From positions 36,446-100,445 of the forward strand of contig NZ_JAHLDL010000016.1 of NCBI RefSeq assembly GCF_018861315.1: 64,000 bases of DNA. Reading direction: 5' to 3'. The notes below the pieces were generated by a model. The model was not told the origin of the DNA. It was given only the letters and a program-made list of their open reading frames with translations, and did not search any database. The DNA is from Clostridium bowmanii (GTDB lineage: Bacteria; Bacillota; Clostridia; Clostridiales; Clostridiaceae). Below are positions 25,002-34,439 of the stretch, piece by piece; the stretch's first letter is position 1; each line of letters begins with the position of its first letter. Both the position numbers and the translations under genes were made by a program.

Positions 25002-27566
25002 CTATTTTACAACAGCCATAGCTGAAGCTGAAGCCTTTTGTCCATTATTAGTTGATGATGCATCTTTCATATCAACATTTGATACTGGTACAAGAGCTTT
25101 GATTGTTATATCTTTAGTTAAATCAAGCGATACAGGTGTAGTTGTAGTTGCTGCATTTGCTACAATTGTAAATGTATCACCTGCTACTGAATCTGCTGAT
25201 CCTGCACTAAATGAACCTAATGTTAAACCATCACCAAGTGATGTATCTGTTCCTGCAGCAGCCCATGTAGTACCATTATCTGTACTTATTTCCCATGTTG
25301 CTGCTACTTTAGGTGTTGCTACATTTACTGTTGCAACTCTTACTTTAAAAGTTTTATTTACTACTCCTGTATAAGTTCCAGTTGTAGCTCCAAGTGCTGA
25401 ACCAGTTGCATTTGATAATACTGGTGATATAACTGAAGCTGGAGCTATTGCTCCTGTTGTCTTAACAACAGTTAATTTAATTTGATTATTAACACCTGAT
25501 AAATTAGTAGCTTTTAACTCTGCGTCAAGTAATGTAAATGTTGTTGTACCTTGTTTAATTTCAAATTCTTCACCAACATTAGCTGCCGATATAGATTTCA
25601 TATCTTCACTATATGTTAATATTATATTTTGATTATCAAGAACCTTAGCTGATTGTAATACTGGAGCAGTATTATCAACAACTATAACAGTTCCTAAATA
25701 TGGAGTTACATTCAAATCAGTTGCTGATTTAACACCTGATACTGTAAATATAGCATTTATATCAGCAGTAGCCATTCCATCATCTGGTAATGTAATTCTT
25801 GCGATTTTTTTAGTGCTATCTAGTGTAATAGTAGTTCCAGCTGGTAGCGCTTTACCATTTAAAGTATAGCTACTTAATGAAGTTGCAGAATTAGCAACAT
25901 TTCCACCTTTTACTTCTACTCCAAAATCAACAAGAATGATATTAGAAGTTGGTGTAGTTTGAACTGCACTAACTAAATCGAAAGTACCTGTTCCTGCATC
26001 TGGAACACCAAAGTCATTGTTGTAAGCAAATGCTATAGAATCATTTGCTGTTTCTGCTTGGTCAGATACTAAAGCATTAGCAAATGAGAAAGCATATGAA
26101 CCGTACACTTTAGCAGGTGTAGTTACAGAATAAGTGACTTTTTTATCGCCAGCAACAACTATATCAGAAGTTAATCCACCTACAAAACTTGAAACAAGAA
26201 CACCATCAGCATCAATTATTGTTGGATTAGCAATATCTCCTGTAGAAGAAGCAGCAGCTAAACCTTCATTAAAGTTTACTACTAGGTCTGTAACCTTACC
26301 AGTAGCATCTTTAACTACAGAGAAACCAGTTGCTACAGGTTTTACAGTATCTTTAGATAAACTAACAGTTTTTGAAGTAACTGCCATAGTATTTCCTAAA
26401 CTATCTGCTAATGTAGCTGGTAAAATAACATTTAAAGTTCTTGAAGTTAAAGTTGCATATAAAGTATCAGTAACACCAATAACGAATTGCTTATTGTCAG
26501 TATTAGCTACCACTACAGCAGTACTACTACCAATTGAACCTAGAGACTCATCCTTAACTACTCCATTAGTTAAAGCTGAAGTTACAGAAGTAGGATTCAT
26601 TGATTTCGAGAATGCAACTAATATGTTTTTGTCTCCTTGTGCTGCTATAGTTGCAGTAGGTTTTACCGCATCTACTGTTGCAGAAAATGTATTTGTTGTA
26701 TAAGTTGTAACATTAGGAGTTGCTGCTAAATCAGTAAGATTTAGTACTTCAACAACATGTGCTTTTGTTGCGTCTAATGATAATCCAGTTATTGTTGCAG
26801 TATCACCAACAAATGTGATTGCTGTAGAAACTCCGTCTATTTTCAAAGTAGAACCAGCTGCAATAGGCTCACTCGCTTTAATTATAACAGTATTTGCTGT
26901 AGTACCAGCTGTTACAGATGTTACACTAGCAATTACAGGTTTTACTGTATCTTTGTAAGTGTATACTTTAGTGTATATTTCTGATGATACATTAGCATCA
27001 GCATCACTTTTAATAGGTTGTATTGTAAATACTTTAGATGTTGCTTCTGCAGTTGCAAAAGTTAACTTAACGCTCATTTTATCATCAGATAAAACAGCAG
27101 CAGTAGGAGCAACTCCATTTAATGAATATTGTCCATGAATTATAGCATCAGATGCATCAAGTGCTGCACTAAACACAACATTAACTTGTGTAGCGTTAAT
27201 CGCACTTACTGAAGAAACTTTTAATTCTGCAACTACTACTGGAACAGGGCTCTCAATTTCAAGATCTGCTTTTACAGAAGCCTGTATTGTTGCCAATGAT
27301 GCAGTAGGATTAGCCTCAAATATAGCATTTACCTTTGCAGCATCATATATATTACCAGTTACTTCATATCCATAAGTATCAAGTTTTGTTATCATATCAA
27401 AAATAGTTGATTTACTAGTAAGTAGCACATGACCTATTCCACCTAAATTTGTATTACCTTTATACAAGTCCCCGTCTGCTGCATATACAGATGAACTAAC
27501 AGAAGCAGCCATTATTGCAGCTATAGCTACTGTAGACAATCCCATAAATATTTTTTTATTTGCCAT
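25002..27566 (-). CDS. Secreted surface protein with Ig-like (Big/SbsA) domains
   Basis: An 854-aa protein with a signal peptide (MANKKIFMGLSTVAIAAIM ... SSSVYAA, cut near residue 30). A small N-terminal domain of about 90 residues (LDTYGYEVTGNIYDAAKVN) follows, then repeated SbsA/Big-type domains from about 115 on (VSAINATQVNVVFSAALDA, IILVDFGVEV, NIILTYSEDMK). No CWB2 or SLH anchor was seen, so attachment may be indirect or the protein may be released. The start follows GGGGGAAATATAA. A terminator lies only ~30 bases upstream of the binding site, so expression probably depends on read-through from the S-layer gene. Confidence 0.85.
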   Translation of the reverse strand: MANKKIFMGLSTVAIAAIMAASVSSSVYAADGDLYKGNTNLGGIGHVLLTSKSTIFDMITKLDTYGYEVTGNIYDAAKVNAIFEANPTASLATIQASVKADLEIESPVPVVVAELKVSSVSAINATQVNVVFSAALDASDAIIHGQYSLNGVAPTAAVLSDDKMSVKLTFATAEATSKVFTIQPIKSDADANVSSEIYTKVYTYKDTVKPVIASVTSVTAGTTANTVIIKASEPIAAGSTLKIDGVSTAITFVGDTATITGLSLDATKAHVVEVLNLTDLAATPNVTTYTTNTFSATVDAVKPTATIAAQGDKNILVAFSKSMNPTSVTSALTNGVVKDESLGSIGSSTAVVVANTDNKQFVIGVTDTLYATLTSRTLNVILPATLADSLGNTMAVTSKTVSLSKDTVKPVATGFSVVKDATGKVTDLVVNFNEGLAAASSTGDIANPTIIDADGVLVSSFVGGLTSDIVVAGDKKVTYSVTTPAKVYGSYAFSFANALVSDQAETANDSIAFAYNNDFGVPDAGTGTFDLVSAVQTTPTSNIILVDFGVEVKGGNVANSATSLSSYTLNGKALPAGTTITLDSTKKIARITLPDDGMATADINAIFTVSGVKSATDLNVTPYLGTVIVVDNTAPVLQSAKVLDNQNIILTYSEDMKSISAANVGEEFEIKQGTTTFTLLDAELKATNLSGVNNQIKLTVVKTTGAIAPASVISPVLSNATGSALGATTGTYTGVVNKTFKVRVATVNVATPKVAATWEISTDNGTTWAAAGTDTSLGDGLTLGSFSAGSADSVAGDTFTIVANAATTTTPVSLDLTKDITIKALVPVSNVDMKDASSTNNGQKASASAMAVVK

Positions 27567-27596
27567 TTATATTTCCCCCTAGTTTAGTTGTATTTT

Positions 27597-27626
27597 TTAA
27601 AAAGGGATGAGATTATCATCCCTTTT
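27597..27626 (-). terminator. Terminator/attenuator between S-layer gene and 854-aa gene
   Basis: AAAAAGGGATGA and TCATCCCTTTTT arms on the minus strand, about 20 bases after the S-layer stop. Confidence 0.8.
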
Positions 27627-27646
27627 TAAATTATTACTTCATTAAT

Positions 27647-30600
27647 TTATTTTACTACTGTGTAAACAACTGAATCAATAGTTACTTTGATTACATTTGT
27701 TTCACTAACTTCAAGTATTGTTAATGTTGTTCCATCAACACTGTAATTTGATGCTGATGCTTCTACTGCGTCTACTTTTACAGAAGTAGGAGTCTTTCCT
27801 GCTGTTATAGCTATAGTAACATAATTCATTCCTAACATAGTCTTAAATGTACCTTTAAGTTCATTTACTCCTACTGGTACAACTATTGCAGTTACTCTAG
27901 TTTGTAAACCTGTTCTAACTGTTCCAACTGCTAGTAAATTAACTGCAGTTTGTGCTGCTGTTTTATCAACTGCTAATTTGCTACCTTCAGCTTTAACTAC
28001 TGCTGCTGTTGCTGCTTCTACTTTAGCTGCTTCTGCTGCTGTATCTTCTGCTGTAACTATTGCAGTTATTTTAGCTTGTAAAGCATCTTTAGCTGTTCCA
28101 GCTGCTAATGCAGTTACTAATGTTTGTGCTGCTGTTCTAGTAGCATTTGTTTTGCTATTTACAGCTGTATCAACTGAAGTTGTAGCCGCTGCTATTTTAG
28201 CTGCTTCTGTTTCTGCTGCTGGAGTACCACCGAAAACAATTTTCATTGTCTTAACATATCCATTACTAGTAGTACCAGAAACTGTGATATGGTCACCTGC
28301 ATTTGCAGTTCCAGTTATATTTCCGTTTGCATCAACTTTAAATGTTCCTGTTACATTAGTTCCTGTAGGAACTGTTATAAATTGTGATAATGACTGAGCT
28401 TCTTTTCCATATTGATCAACAGGTGCAAAGTAAACATTTTGTGATCCTTTAGCTCCAGTTTCTTTTACGAATGCTGCTAAAGTGCTTCCTAACAAATCAC
28501 TATAACTACCAGTTACTGGTTTTAAAGTTACAGTATCACCATCTTGTGTAATACCACGTACAGAAGAATCTACAGAAATATCTATTGATACAGCTGCTGG
28601 TTTTACAGTTGAAGATGTAATAGGTGTAGTTACTGTGTGTACAGCACCATCAGCACCTAAAATGTTCACTGATAAAGTTGTGCTTGCTTCTGTTTTAGAT
28701 TTATCTGCTAAAGCATTAGCAATTACTTTTACAGCTTTATAACCAACATTAGTTGTTGATTCGAATACTGTAAAGTCTGTGTCATTAGAAACAGTTGCTC
28801 CTGTTATTGGAGTACCTCTTAATACTACCTTTGCTCCAGTTGCTGTTGTACCATAAACTTTTGGATTAGCTTTATAAGCAGCTTCTTGAGCAGTTACACC
28901 CATTGCAGAAAGAGTATTTACACCATTAACAACATATATAGGTTTTGCTACTGCATCAATTGTATAATCTTTAATATCACTATCTTTTAATACTGAGAAT
29001 GTTTGTGATTTAGAATCTAAAACTGTATTATTGTTAGCAGTATCTACTAAATCAAATCTTACTGTTGCTGAACCTACTCCAATTGCTTGAACATCAATTC
29101 CAGCACCTTCTGAAGTTGCAGTACCAATTGCTGTAATTACTGAATTATTACTTGAGTATGCTTTAACTTGGTATTGACTAGCAGTACCTGTAGCTGTAAG
29201 CATATCAATGTCTCTACCATATTGATCTTTAACAGTGAATGCACCATCAAAGTCTGCTGTTTGAAGTGCACCAGCAACATTACCAAGACCGGCTTGAAGA
29301 GTGCTCTTTAATTCAGTTTCACTTAAAGTTAGTGTATCAGCTTTAACAGCTTTTTGAATGTTTATAGTTATGCTGCTGAATTTACCTGTTTTTGTGGATG
29401 CTGATATAACTGCAGGTACTGAAACAGTTCCTGTATTATAAACTATATCATTTTTTACTGAAGCGGATCCATCAAGGTTTTTAACAAATTTTGCTCCTGA
29501 AAGAGTTACAAAATCTACTAAATCATTGTATTTTGTTACTGCAACTCCATTTTGATCTGCTGCTGTAAATGGAATTACCTTTGATTCACCAGATGCTATA
29601 GAATCACTTGGAGCTTGTAATGTAAATGTATCTACTTGTGCTTGTTTCTTTAATGTAGTACTTATTTGTGAAGTCTTACCTGTCCAAGTCATAGCTGTAA
29701 TTACTACTGGCATATCCAATGTAATTGATTCACTATTTGTTACTACTTTTATTAATCCTTTTGATGAATCTTTAGGGTTTTGTACAAGTTGAGCTGAAAC
29801 ATATGGGCTTGATGTAGTCAACATATGATCTCCAGTTAATATTAAACCTTGCTCCATAAGAGTGTAGTTTGTTGTAGGGTTTCCACTGATATCTGTAGCT
29901 ACATAATCAGCATAGAATACAGTCGTTGGATCTCCTGCAGTCAACACTTTACCATCAACATTTACTAATTTTGTGATTGATATATCACTTAATGTACCAA
30001 TTTGTGAAGTTGCAGTTAATGTAGCACTTGTTGAAACTCCTGTGCTTGTATCATTAGCTGTTACTACTATTCCTGATGTAAATGTCATAAGATTTAAATT
30101 AAGAGCTGGTGTTATTGTAAGCAATCCTTTTTTAGCATCAACAGTACCTACTCCAGTTTGGAATTGTACATTATTAGCTAATGCTGAATTTGTAATATCT
30201 ACTCCATATTGGTCTAATATTCTATAAGTTGCATATCCAGTTTGAGTTGTAACATTATTTACAGTCTTATTAACAACACCTAATTTAGTTGAAGTTATTT
30301 CAATTTTAGATACTTTTTGTTCAGCTATAGTTACAGTTGATGTTCCTAAATCTGTTGTATCATTCATTACTTTAACTGAATAATTTCCTGCAACGAATTT
30401 TGATGCCTTAGTCAATGTAACTTCTGTGTTAGCAGTATTCCAAAGAGCTGTTACAGCTACAGGACTAGTTGCCTGAGTAACTGTTGATACAATCTTGCTT
30501 GTATCTGTCACTGCTTTATTGAATGTTACTTTCATAGTGTTAGCATCAGTAGCACTTACTGATGAAACTTTCAATTCTCCAACGTTAACTGCTGTTTTCA

Positions 30601-31567
30601 ATGCTTCAACAGCATCTGCAGTTGATTGTGCAACTGTTCCACCAAGTCTAACTATTGCAGTTTTATCTTTTATTTTATCTGTTACTACTGTTGCTAATTT
30701 TTTATTAAGTTTGTTACTTCCATCAACCAAAACTATAGGACTGTTAGTTTTAGATGCAAGAGCTGAACCTGCAAGAGAATCTACTAAGTTAGCTGGTGTA
30801 CCTTTTGCAAGATAAAGTTTAGTATAATCAAAATCAAATTTAGATAGTATTGTTGCATTTGTTTCATATCTATCTGCTCCGCCTAATCTTACAGCCTTTG
30901 TTGCACTAACAACATCTGCATTAAGAACACCTTCTCCACCAACTGCATAAACAGATTTACCTGCTATGTAAGTTGCTTGTTCTTTTGATAATTTGCTATG
31001 ATCAACAAGTAATATTGGCATTCCTTTTGAAGCTGCTATTGATGAAACTGAAAGAGCATCTGCATAAGCTAAACCATTTGCAATAACTACGTCTGCTGGT
31101 GCTGTTCCGAATGCTTCTTTTGCTACTGCGAGTGAAGTTTCATATCTATCATCACCTTGTACACGTGTTATAGTTAAGCCCTGTCCAGCTAATTGATCTG
31201 CAACAGTTTTTGAAACAGCTCCAACTCCTCCAACGATGTAAACATTTTTAACTCCTAAATCTTTAAGTTCTTGTAAAACTCCAGCTGGAATTTCGTTAGT
31301 CTTTGTTAAAAGAATAGGTGCTTTTCCTTTTGCATATGCAAGTGGTGCTGCTGATAAAGCATCTGCTAAATCGTCTCCTCTTGCTATAACTGCACTTTCT
31401 GATTTATCCCAACCATTTTGTACAATTTTAAGAGCAGTTTCATATCTATCTTTTCCTGATATTTGTGTACCTGTAGCTGCTGAAGCTACTTGTGGTATTG
31501 TTACCATTGTAGCAAGCATTGCTACTGATAATGACATTGCTAATGAATTTTTAGTTTTTTTGAACAT
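27647..31567 (-). CDS. S-layer protein: three CWB2 repeats plus Ig-like domains
   Basis: A 1306-aa protein starting MFKKTKNSLAMSLSV at 31567; AAGGGGG lies about 11 bases upstream, so an earlier in-frame ATG is less likely. A signal peptide ends at ASAA near residue 31. Three CWB2 cell-wall-binding repeats span about 35-325 (RYETALKIVQNGW, ILLTKTNEIPAGVL, IYIVGG blocks), which in clostridia bind secondary wall polymer. The rest is Ig-like (VSSVSATDANTMKVTFNKA and others). Near the C-terminus are two Ala-rich helical repeats (TAAQTLVTALAAGT, TAAQTAVNLLAVGT). It is probably the main S-layer subunit. Confidence 0.9.
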   Translation of the reverse strand: MFKKTKNSLAMSLSVAMLATMVTIPQVASAATGTQISGKDRYETALKIVQNGWDKSESAVIARGDDLADALSAAPLAYAKGKAPILLTKTNEIPAGVLQELKDLGVKNVYIVGGVGAVSKTVADQLAGQGLTITRVQGDDRYETSLAVAKEAFGTAPADVVIANGLAYADALSVSSIAASKGMPILLVDHSKLSKEQATYIAGKSVYAVGGEGVLNADVVSATKAVRLGGADRYETNATILSKFDFDYTKLYLAKGTPANLVDSLAGSALASKTNSPIVLVDGSNKLNKKLATVVTDKIKDKTAIVRLGGTVAQSTADAVEALKTAVNVGELKVSSVSATDANTMKVTFNKAVTDTSKIVSTVTQATSPVAVTALWNTANTEVTLTKASKFVAGNYSVKVMNDTTDLGTSTVTIAEQKVSKIEITSTKLGVVNKTVNNVTTQTGYATYRILDQYGVDITNSALANNVQFQTGVGTVDAKKGLLTITPALNLNLMTFTSGIVVTANDTSTGVSTSATLTATSQIGTLSDISITKLVNVDGKVLTAGDPTTVFYADYVATDISGNPTTNYTLMEQGLILTGDHMLTTSSPYVSAQLVQNPKDSSKGLIKVVTNSESITLDMPVVITAMTWTGKTSQISTTLKKQAQVDTFTLQAPSDSIASGESKVIPFTAADQNGVAVTKYNDLVDFVTLSGAKFVKNLDGSASVKNDIVYNTGTVSVPAVISASTKTGKFSSITINIQKAVKADTLTLSETELKSTLQAGLGNVAGALQTADFDGAFTVKDQYGRDIDMLTATGTASQYQVKAYSSNNSVITAIGTATSEGAGIDVQAIGVGSATVRFDLVDTANNNTVLDSKSQTFSVLKDSDIKDYTIDAVAKPIYVVNGVNTLSAMGVTAQEAAYKANPKVYGTTATGAKVVLRGTPITGATVSNDTDFTVFESTTNVGYKAVKVIANALADKSKTEASTTLSVNILGADGAVHTVTTPITSSTVKPAAVSIDISVDSSVRGITQDGDTVTLKPVTGSYSDLLGSTLAAFVKETGAKGSQNVYFAPVDQYGKEAQSLSQFITVPTGTNVTGTFKVDANGNITGTANAGDHITVSGTTSNGYVKTMKIVFGGTPAAETEAAKIAAATTSVDTAVNSKTNATRTAAQTLVTALAAGTAKDALQAKITAIVTAEDTAAEAAKVEAATAAVVKAEGSKLAVDKTAAQTAVNLLAVGTVRTGLQTRVTAIVVPVGVNELKGTFKTMLGMNYVTIAITAGKTPTSVKVDAVEASASNYSVDGTTLTILEVSETNVIKVTIDSVVYTVVK

Positions 31568-31708
31568 AATTTTTATGTCCCCCTTCTTATTTTTTTTCAC
31601 AACTTAATGTTGTGACTGTGTTTTTATATTAAATTCTCAAGTGGCATTAGATTTTTTAGGATTTGCTTAATTTGATTTTTACAAATTAATATATAAATCT
31701 ATGCAACT

Positions 31709-31747
31709 TTATGAAAAATTAAACATCTCGCTAGTACATCTTTTCAT
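31709..31747 (-). CDS. 12-codon leader ORF with near-perfect Shine-Dalgarno
   Basis: AAAGGAGGTGATGCTA precedes ATG at 31747, encoding MKRCTSEMFNFS. It lies in the 230-base leader of the S-layer gene, about 140 bases before its start. Such a strong site ahead of a tiny frame may act as a leader peptide or as a ribosome-bound 5' stabiliser like the STAB-SD sites of Bacillus cry genes. Confidence 0.5.
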   Translation of the reverse strand: MKRCTSEMFNFS

Positions 31748-31800
31748 TAGCATCACCTCCTTTAATTTTATTTATAATTTTCTTTTCTACTATCACTAAA

Positions 31801-32793
31801 CTATTCTATAGATACAACTTCTAAAGGTGAAGGTTTCATTGTTTCAACAGTAGCTGCTGCTGCTGGTGCAACTGTTCCACCCAGTAGAACTTCTGTGCTA
31901 GCATTGCCTATATTAGCTTTTACAACAGCCGATATTTTAGAATTAATCGTACTATACCCATCAACCAAAACTATAGGATTATTGCCAAGTGCTGCAAGGG
32001 CCGAACCCGTAAGAGCATCTACCAAGTTTTCATTTGTACCTTTTGCAAGATAAATCTTACTATAATCTTGTGGGAATTTGTTAAGTATTGCTGCATTTGT
32101 TTCATACCTATCTACTCCTGATAGCCTTGTAACCTTTGTTGCATTAGTAATTGTTGGGCTTAGAACATCTGTCCCTCCAACTGCATAAACAGATTTGCCT
32201 GAAATGTAGTTTGCTTCGCTTGCTGATAATTTATTGTTACTAACAAGTAGTATTGGCATTCCCTTTGCAGCTGCTATTGCTGATATTGAAAGTGCATCTG
32301 CATAGGCTGACCCATTTGCAAGAACTACTTCTGTTGGAACTGTTCCGAAAGCTTCAATTGCTACATTGTAAGATGTTTCGGCTCTATCTATTCCGCTTAT
32401 TCGCTTTACGGTGAATTCCTTCAAATCATTTTCTACTTTTGCTCCAACAGCTCCAATACCTCCAACTATGTAAATGTTTTTAACTCCCAGTGTCTTTAAT
32501 TCATTTAAAACTCCTGTAGGAAGTTCATCAGTTTTTGTTAGAAGTATAGGCGCTTTACCTTTTGCATATGCCAGTGGTGCTGCGGCAAGTGCATCTGCCA
32601 AATCATCTCCCCTAGCAATAATTACAGTGTCTGATGTTTTCCAACCTGCTTGTACAATTTTAAGTGCAGTAGAATATCTATCAGTTCCTCCTAATGTTGT
32701 AGCTGCTGAAGTTACCCTTTGGAACGCTACCGTTGTAATCAGCACAGAAAATGTTAAACACAGTGCAAATATTTTACCTCTTCTTCTGTTCAT
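31801..32793 (-). CDS. CWB2-repeat cell wall protein without effector domain
   Basis: A 330-aa protein starting MNRRRGKIFALCLTF after AAAGGGGA, with a signal peptide ending near residue 30. Three CWB2 repeats fill residues 32-318 (RYSTALKIVQAGW, ILLTKTDELPTGVL, IYIVGGIGAV). It closely resembles the N-terminal third of the S-layer protein. It stops at PLEVVSIE, the point where the S-layer protein continues into LKVSSVSAT and its Ig-like part. It may be a stand-alone anchor protein or a truncated S-layer paralogue. Its stop is about 35 bases before the leader ORF binding site, so the two may share a transcript. Confidence 0.85.
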   Translation of the reverse strand: MNRRRGKIFALCLTFSVLITTVAFQRVTSAATTLGGTDRYSTALKIVQAGWKTSDTVIIARGDDLADALAAAPLAYAKGKAPILLTKTDELPTGVLNELKTLGVKNIYIVGGIGAVGAKVENDLKEFTVKRISGIDRAETSYNVAIEAFGTVPTEVVLANGSAYADALSISAIAAAKGMPILLVSNNKLSASEANYISGKSVYAVGGTDVLSPTITNATKVTRLSGVDRYETNAAILNKFPQDYSKIYLAKGTNENLVDALTGSALAALGNNPIVLVDGYSTINSKISAVVKANIGNASTEVLLGGTVAPAAAATVETMKPSPLEVVSIE

Positions 32794-33404
32794 AATTCTA
32801 AACGTCCCCTTTCTGATTTTTCACAAATCATAGATATAAATATCTTTGTTTATTTACTATCAATTTACAATTATATTCTTTTTTAAAAATTGAATAATTT
32901 TCTTGATTATATTTTGAACTTCTTAATTATTTAGATAATGTTGAAACATTTACATAAATTTCACGATATATGTATTATATAACTGTTTTGGTTAAATATC
33001 AACATTTTATTATAATTTAACTCTATTTATTTTTTTTTCATAAGTTACAATAATATAACCTATATGTTCAATTTTAACTTGGTTAATCTTTACTAAAAGG
33101 TTAAAAATTCATATTATTATATGTTTTTGCATCCTTCACTTATATAACGTTCGTTCCTATAATTTAGTTGCACTTTTTTAAATCTTTTTTTAAATCTTTT
33201 CAAATTCTTTTCTAAATCTTTTCTAAATCTATTTTAGATCTCTTCTATTATTAAAATATAAAACCATAATCATATGCATAATATGTTTTTGCACCTTTAT
33301 ATGTTTATTATAATTGCGCTTAATTTATTCCAATTAAATACAGTAACCTTCTAGCATTTCCCTTCATATACTAATATAGTAGAAATATTTGAAGGGAGCC
33401 TTTC
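32794..33404. other. AT-rich divergent promoter region with short repeats
   Basis: No gene. It separates divergent CWB2 and DUF4397 genes. Bases 33176-33243 hold about five imperfect copies of a TTTTCTAAATC-type unit. The phrase ATATGTTTTTGCA occurs at about 33119 and 33281. It probably contains promoters for both sides. Confidence 0.5.
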
Positions 33405-34091
33405 ATGTATTATTGTCCAAAAAATGTCTATAATCCTTATTCTCAATATAGAGAATTCCCGAGCTATAGAGTAAGCCCTATGACTTCATATTTAAGAATT
33501 CTTCATGCTTCACCTAAATCCCCAGCTGTTGATGTATATATTAATGATATGTTGAAATTTAAAAACCTTGCCTATGCTGCTTTTACAGATTATATAGAAG
33601 TTATCTCAGGTAATTATAATGTAAAGGTCTATGCCACTGGAACTAAAGTCTCTCCTGTACTTAATAAAACTATTTTTGTTCCACCAGAAAAAATTTACAC
33701 GGTTGCTGCCATAGGAATATTGCCTAACATCGATTTACTTCCTGTTCCAGAAACTAAAATTATGAACCCCGCGGATATGGCATACATTAAATTTGCTCAT
33801 TTGTCACCTAATGCTGGGCCTGTTGATATTGTGTTACCAGATGGTAAGATTCTATTTAAAAATATTAGTTACAAATCATTTACGGGTTATATAGAAGTTC
33901 CTGCAGGTACCTATACTTTAGAAGCCAGACCTACTGGTACTAAAACTACAGCTTTATACGTTCCTAATATAAAACTAAAATCTCAACGTTATTACACCGT
34001 ATATGCTATAGGTCTACTTAAGGGTCAACCAGGCCTTCAGGCACTAATTCCACTTGATGGTGTTTCTTATTTAAATATGCGCGAAGACTAG
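33405..34091 (+). CDS. DUF4397 domain protein
   Basis: A 228-aa protein with two DUF4397 repeats: one at about 28-115 (LRILHASPKSPAVDVYIND, YIEVISGNYNVKVYATGT) and one at about 128-215 (IKFAHLSPNAGPVDIVLPDG, YIEVPAGTYTLEARPTGT). No signal peptide is evident; the N-terminus MYYCPKNVYNPYSQY is Tyr-rich, like spore or surface-associated clostridial proteins. The start follows GAAGGGAGCC. A single-gene transcript is likely, ended by the hairpin at 34148. Confidence 0.85.
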   Translation: MYYCPKNVYNPYSQYREFPSYRVSPMTSYLRILHASPKSPAVDVYINDMLKFKNLAYAAFTDYIEVISGNYNVKVYATGTKVSPVLNKTIFVPPEKIYTVAAIGILPNIDLLPVPETKIMNPADMAYIKFAHLSPNAGPVDIVLPDGKILFKNISYKSFTGYIEVPAGTYTLEARPTGTKTTALYVPNIKLKSQRYYTVYAIGLLKGQPGLQALIPLDGVSYLNMRED

Positions 34092-34147
34092 TTATCTTTT
34101 ACACTACTTATAATAGAAGCATTTAAAATTTCTCAACAGCTTTCTTT

Positions 34148-34190
34148 AAACATAAAGCACCAGGAAGACTTCCTAGTGCTTTATGTTTTT
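34148..34190 (+). terminator. Terminator of the DUF4397 gene
   Basis: AAACATAAAGCAC and GTGCTTTATGTTT arms followed by TTT. Confidence 0.85.
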
Positions 34191-34339
34191 TATGCTTTTC
34201 ATGCTCTTTTATATTCTTTTATGTTTTTATGAACTTTTATATTCTATATCTTTTATACTTTATCTTTTATGCTAAATACATTTATTCATATACCTTATTG
34301 AAGAGTTGGTAATAAGATGTTATAATGTTTTCAGTTATC

Positions 34340-34357
34340 TAGTGTATATACACTAGA
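34340..34357. promoter_or_regulatory. Perfect palindrome upstream of the PTS IIC gene
   Basis: CTAGTGTATATACACTAG is an 18-base perfect inverted repeat about 85 bases before the start at 34440. It is a candidate repressor site; the regulator is unknown. Confidence 0.5.
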
Positions 34358-34439
34358 ATATACTCATTGTGTACTTAATTTATATTGTTAGTATAACAAA
34401 AGTACATATTCCCTAAAATACATTTCAGGAGGAGAACTC

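Larger units (their letters stand above)
34092..34439. other. Intergenic region before the PTS IIC gene
   Basis: It holds the DUF4397 terminator and then AT-rich sequence with several TTTTATGC/TTTTATATTC echoes (34190-34270). No gene seen. The inverted pair CTAGTGTATATACACTAG lies at 34340-34357 and could be an operator for the PTS gene. Confidence 0.45.

Noticed and set aside
27978..28397. Plus-strand frames opposite the S-layer and other repeat-rich surface genes
   Set aside because: Shadows of Ala/Thr/Val-rich coding sequence on the minus strand, without binding sites.
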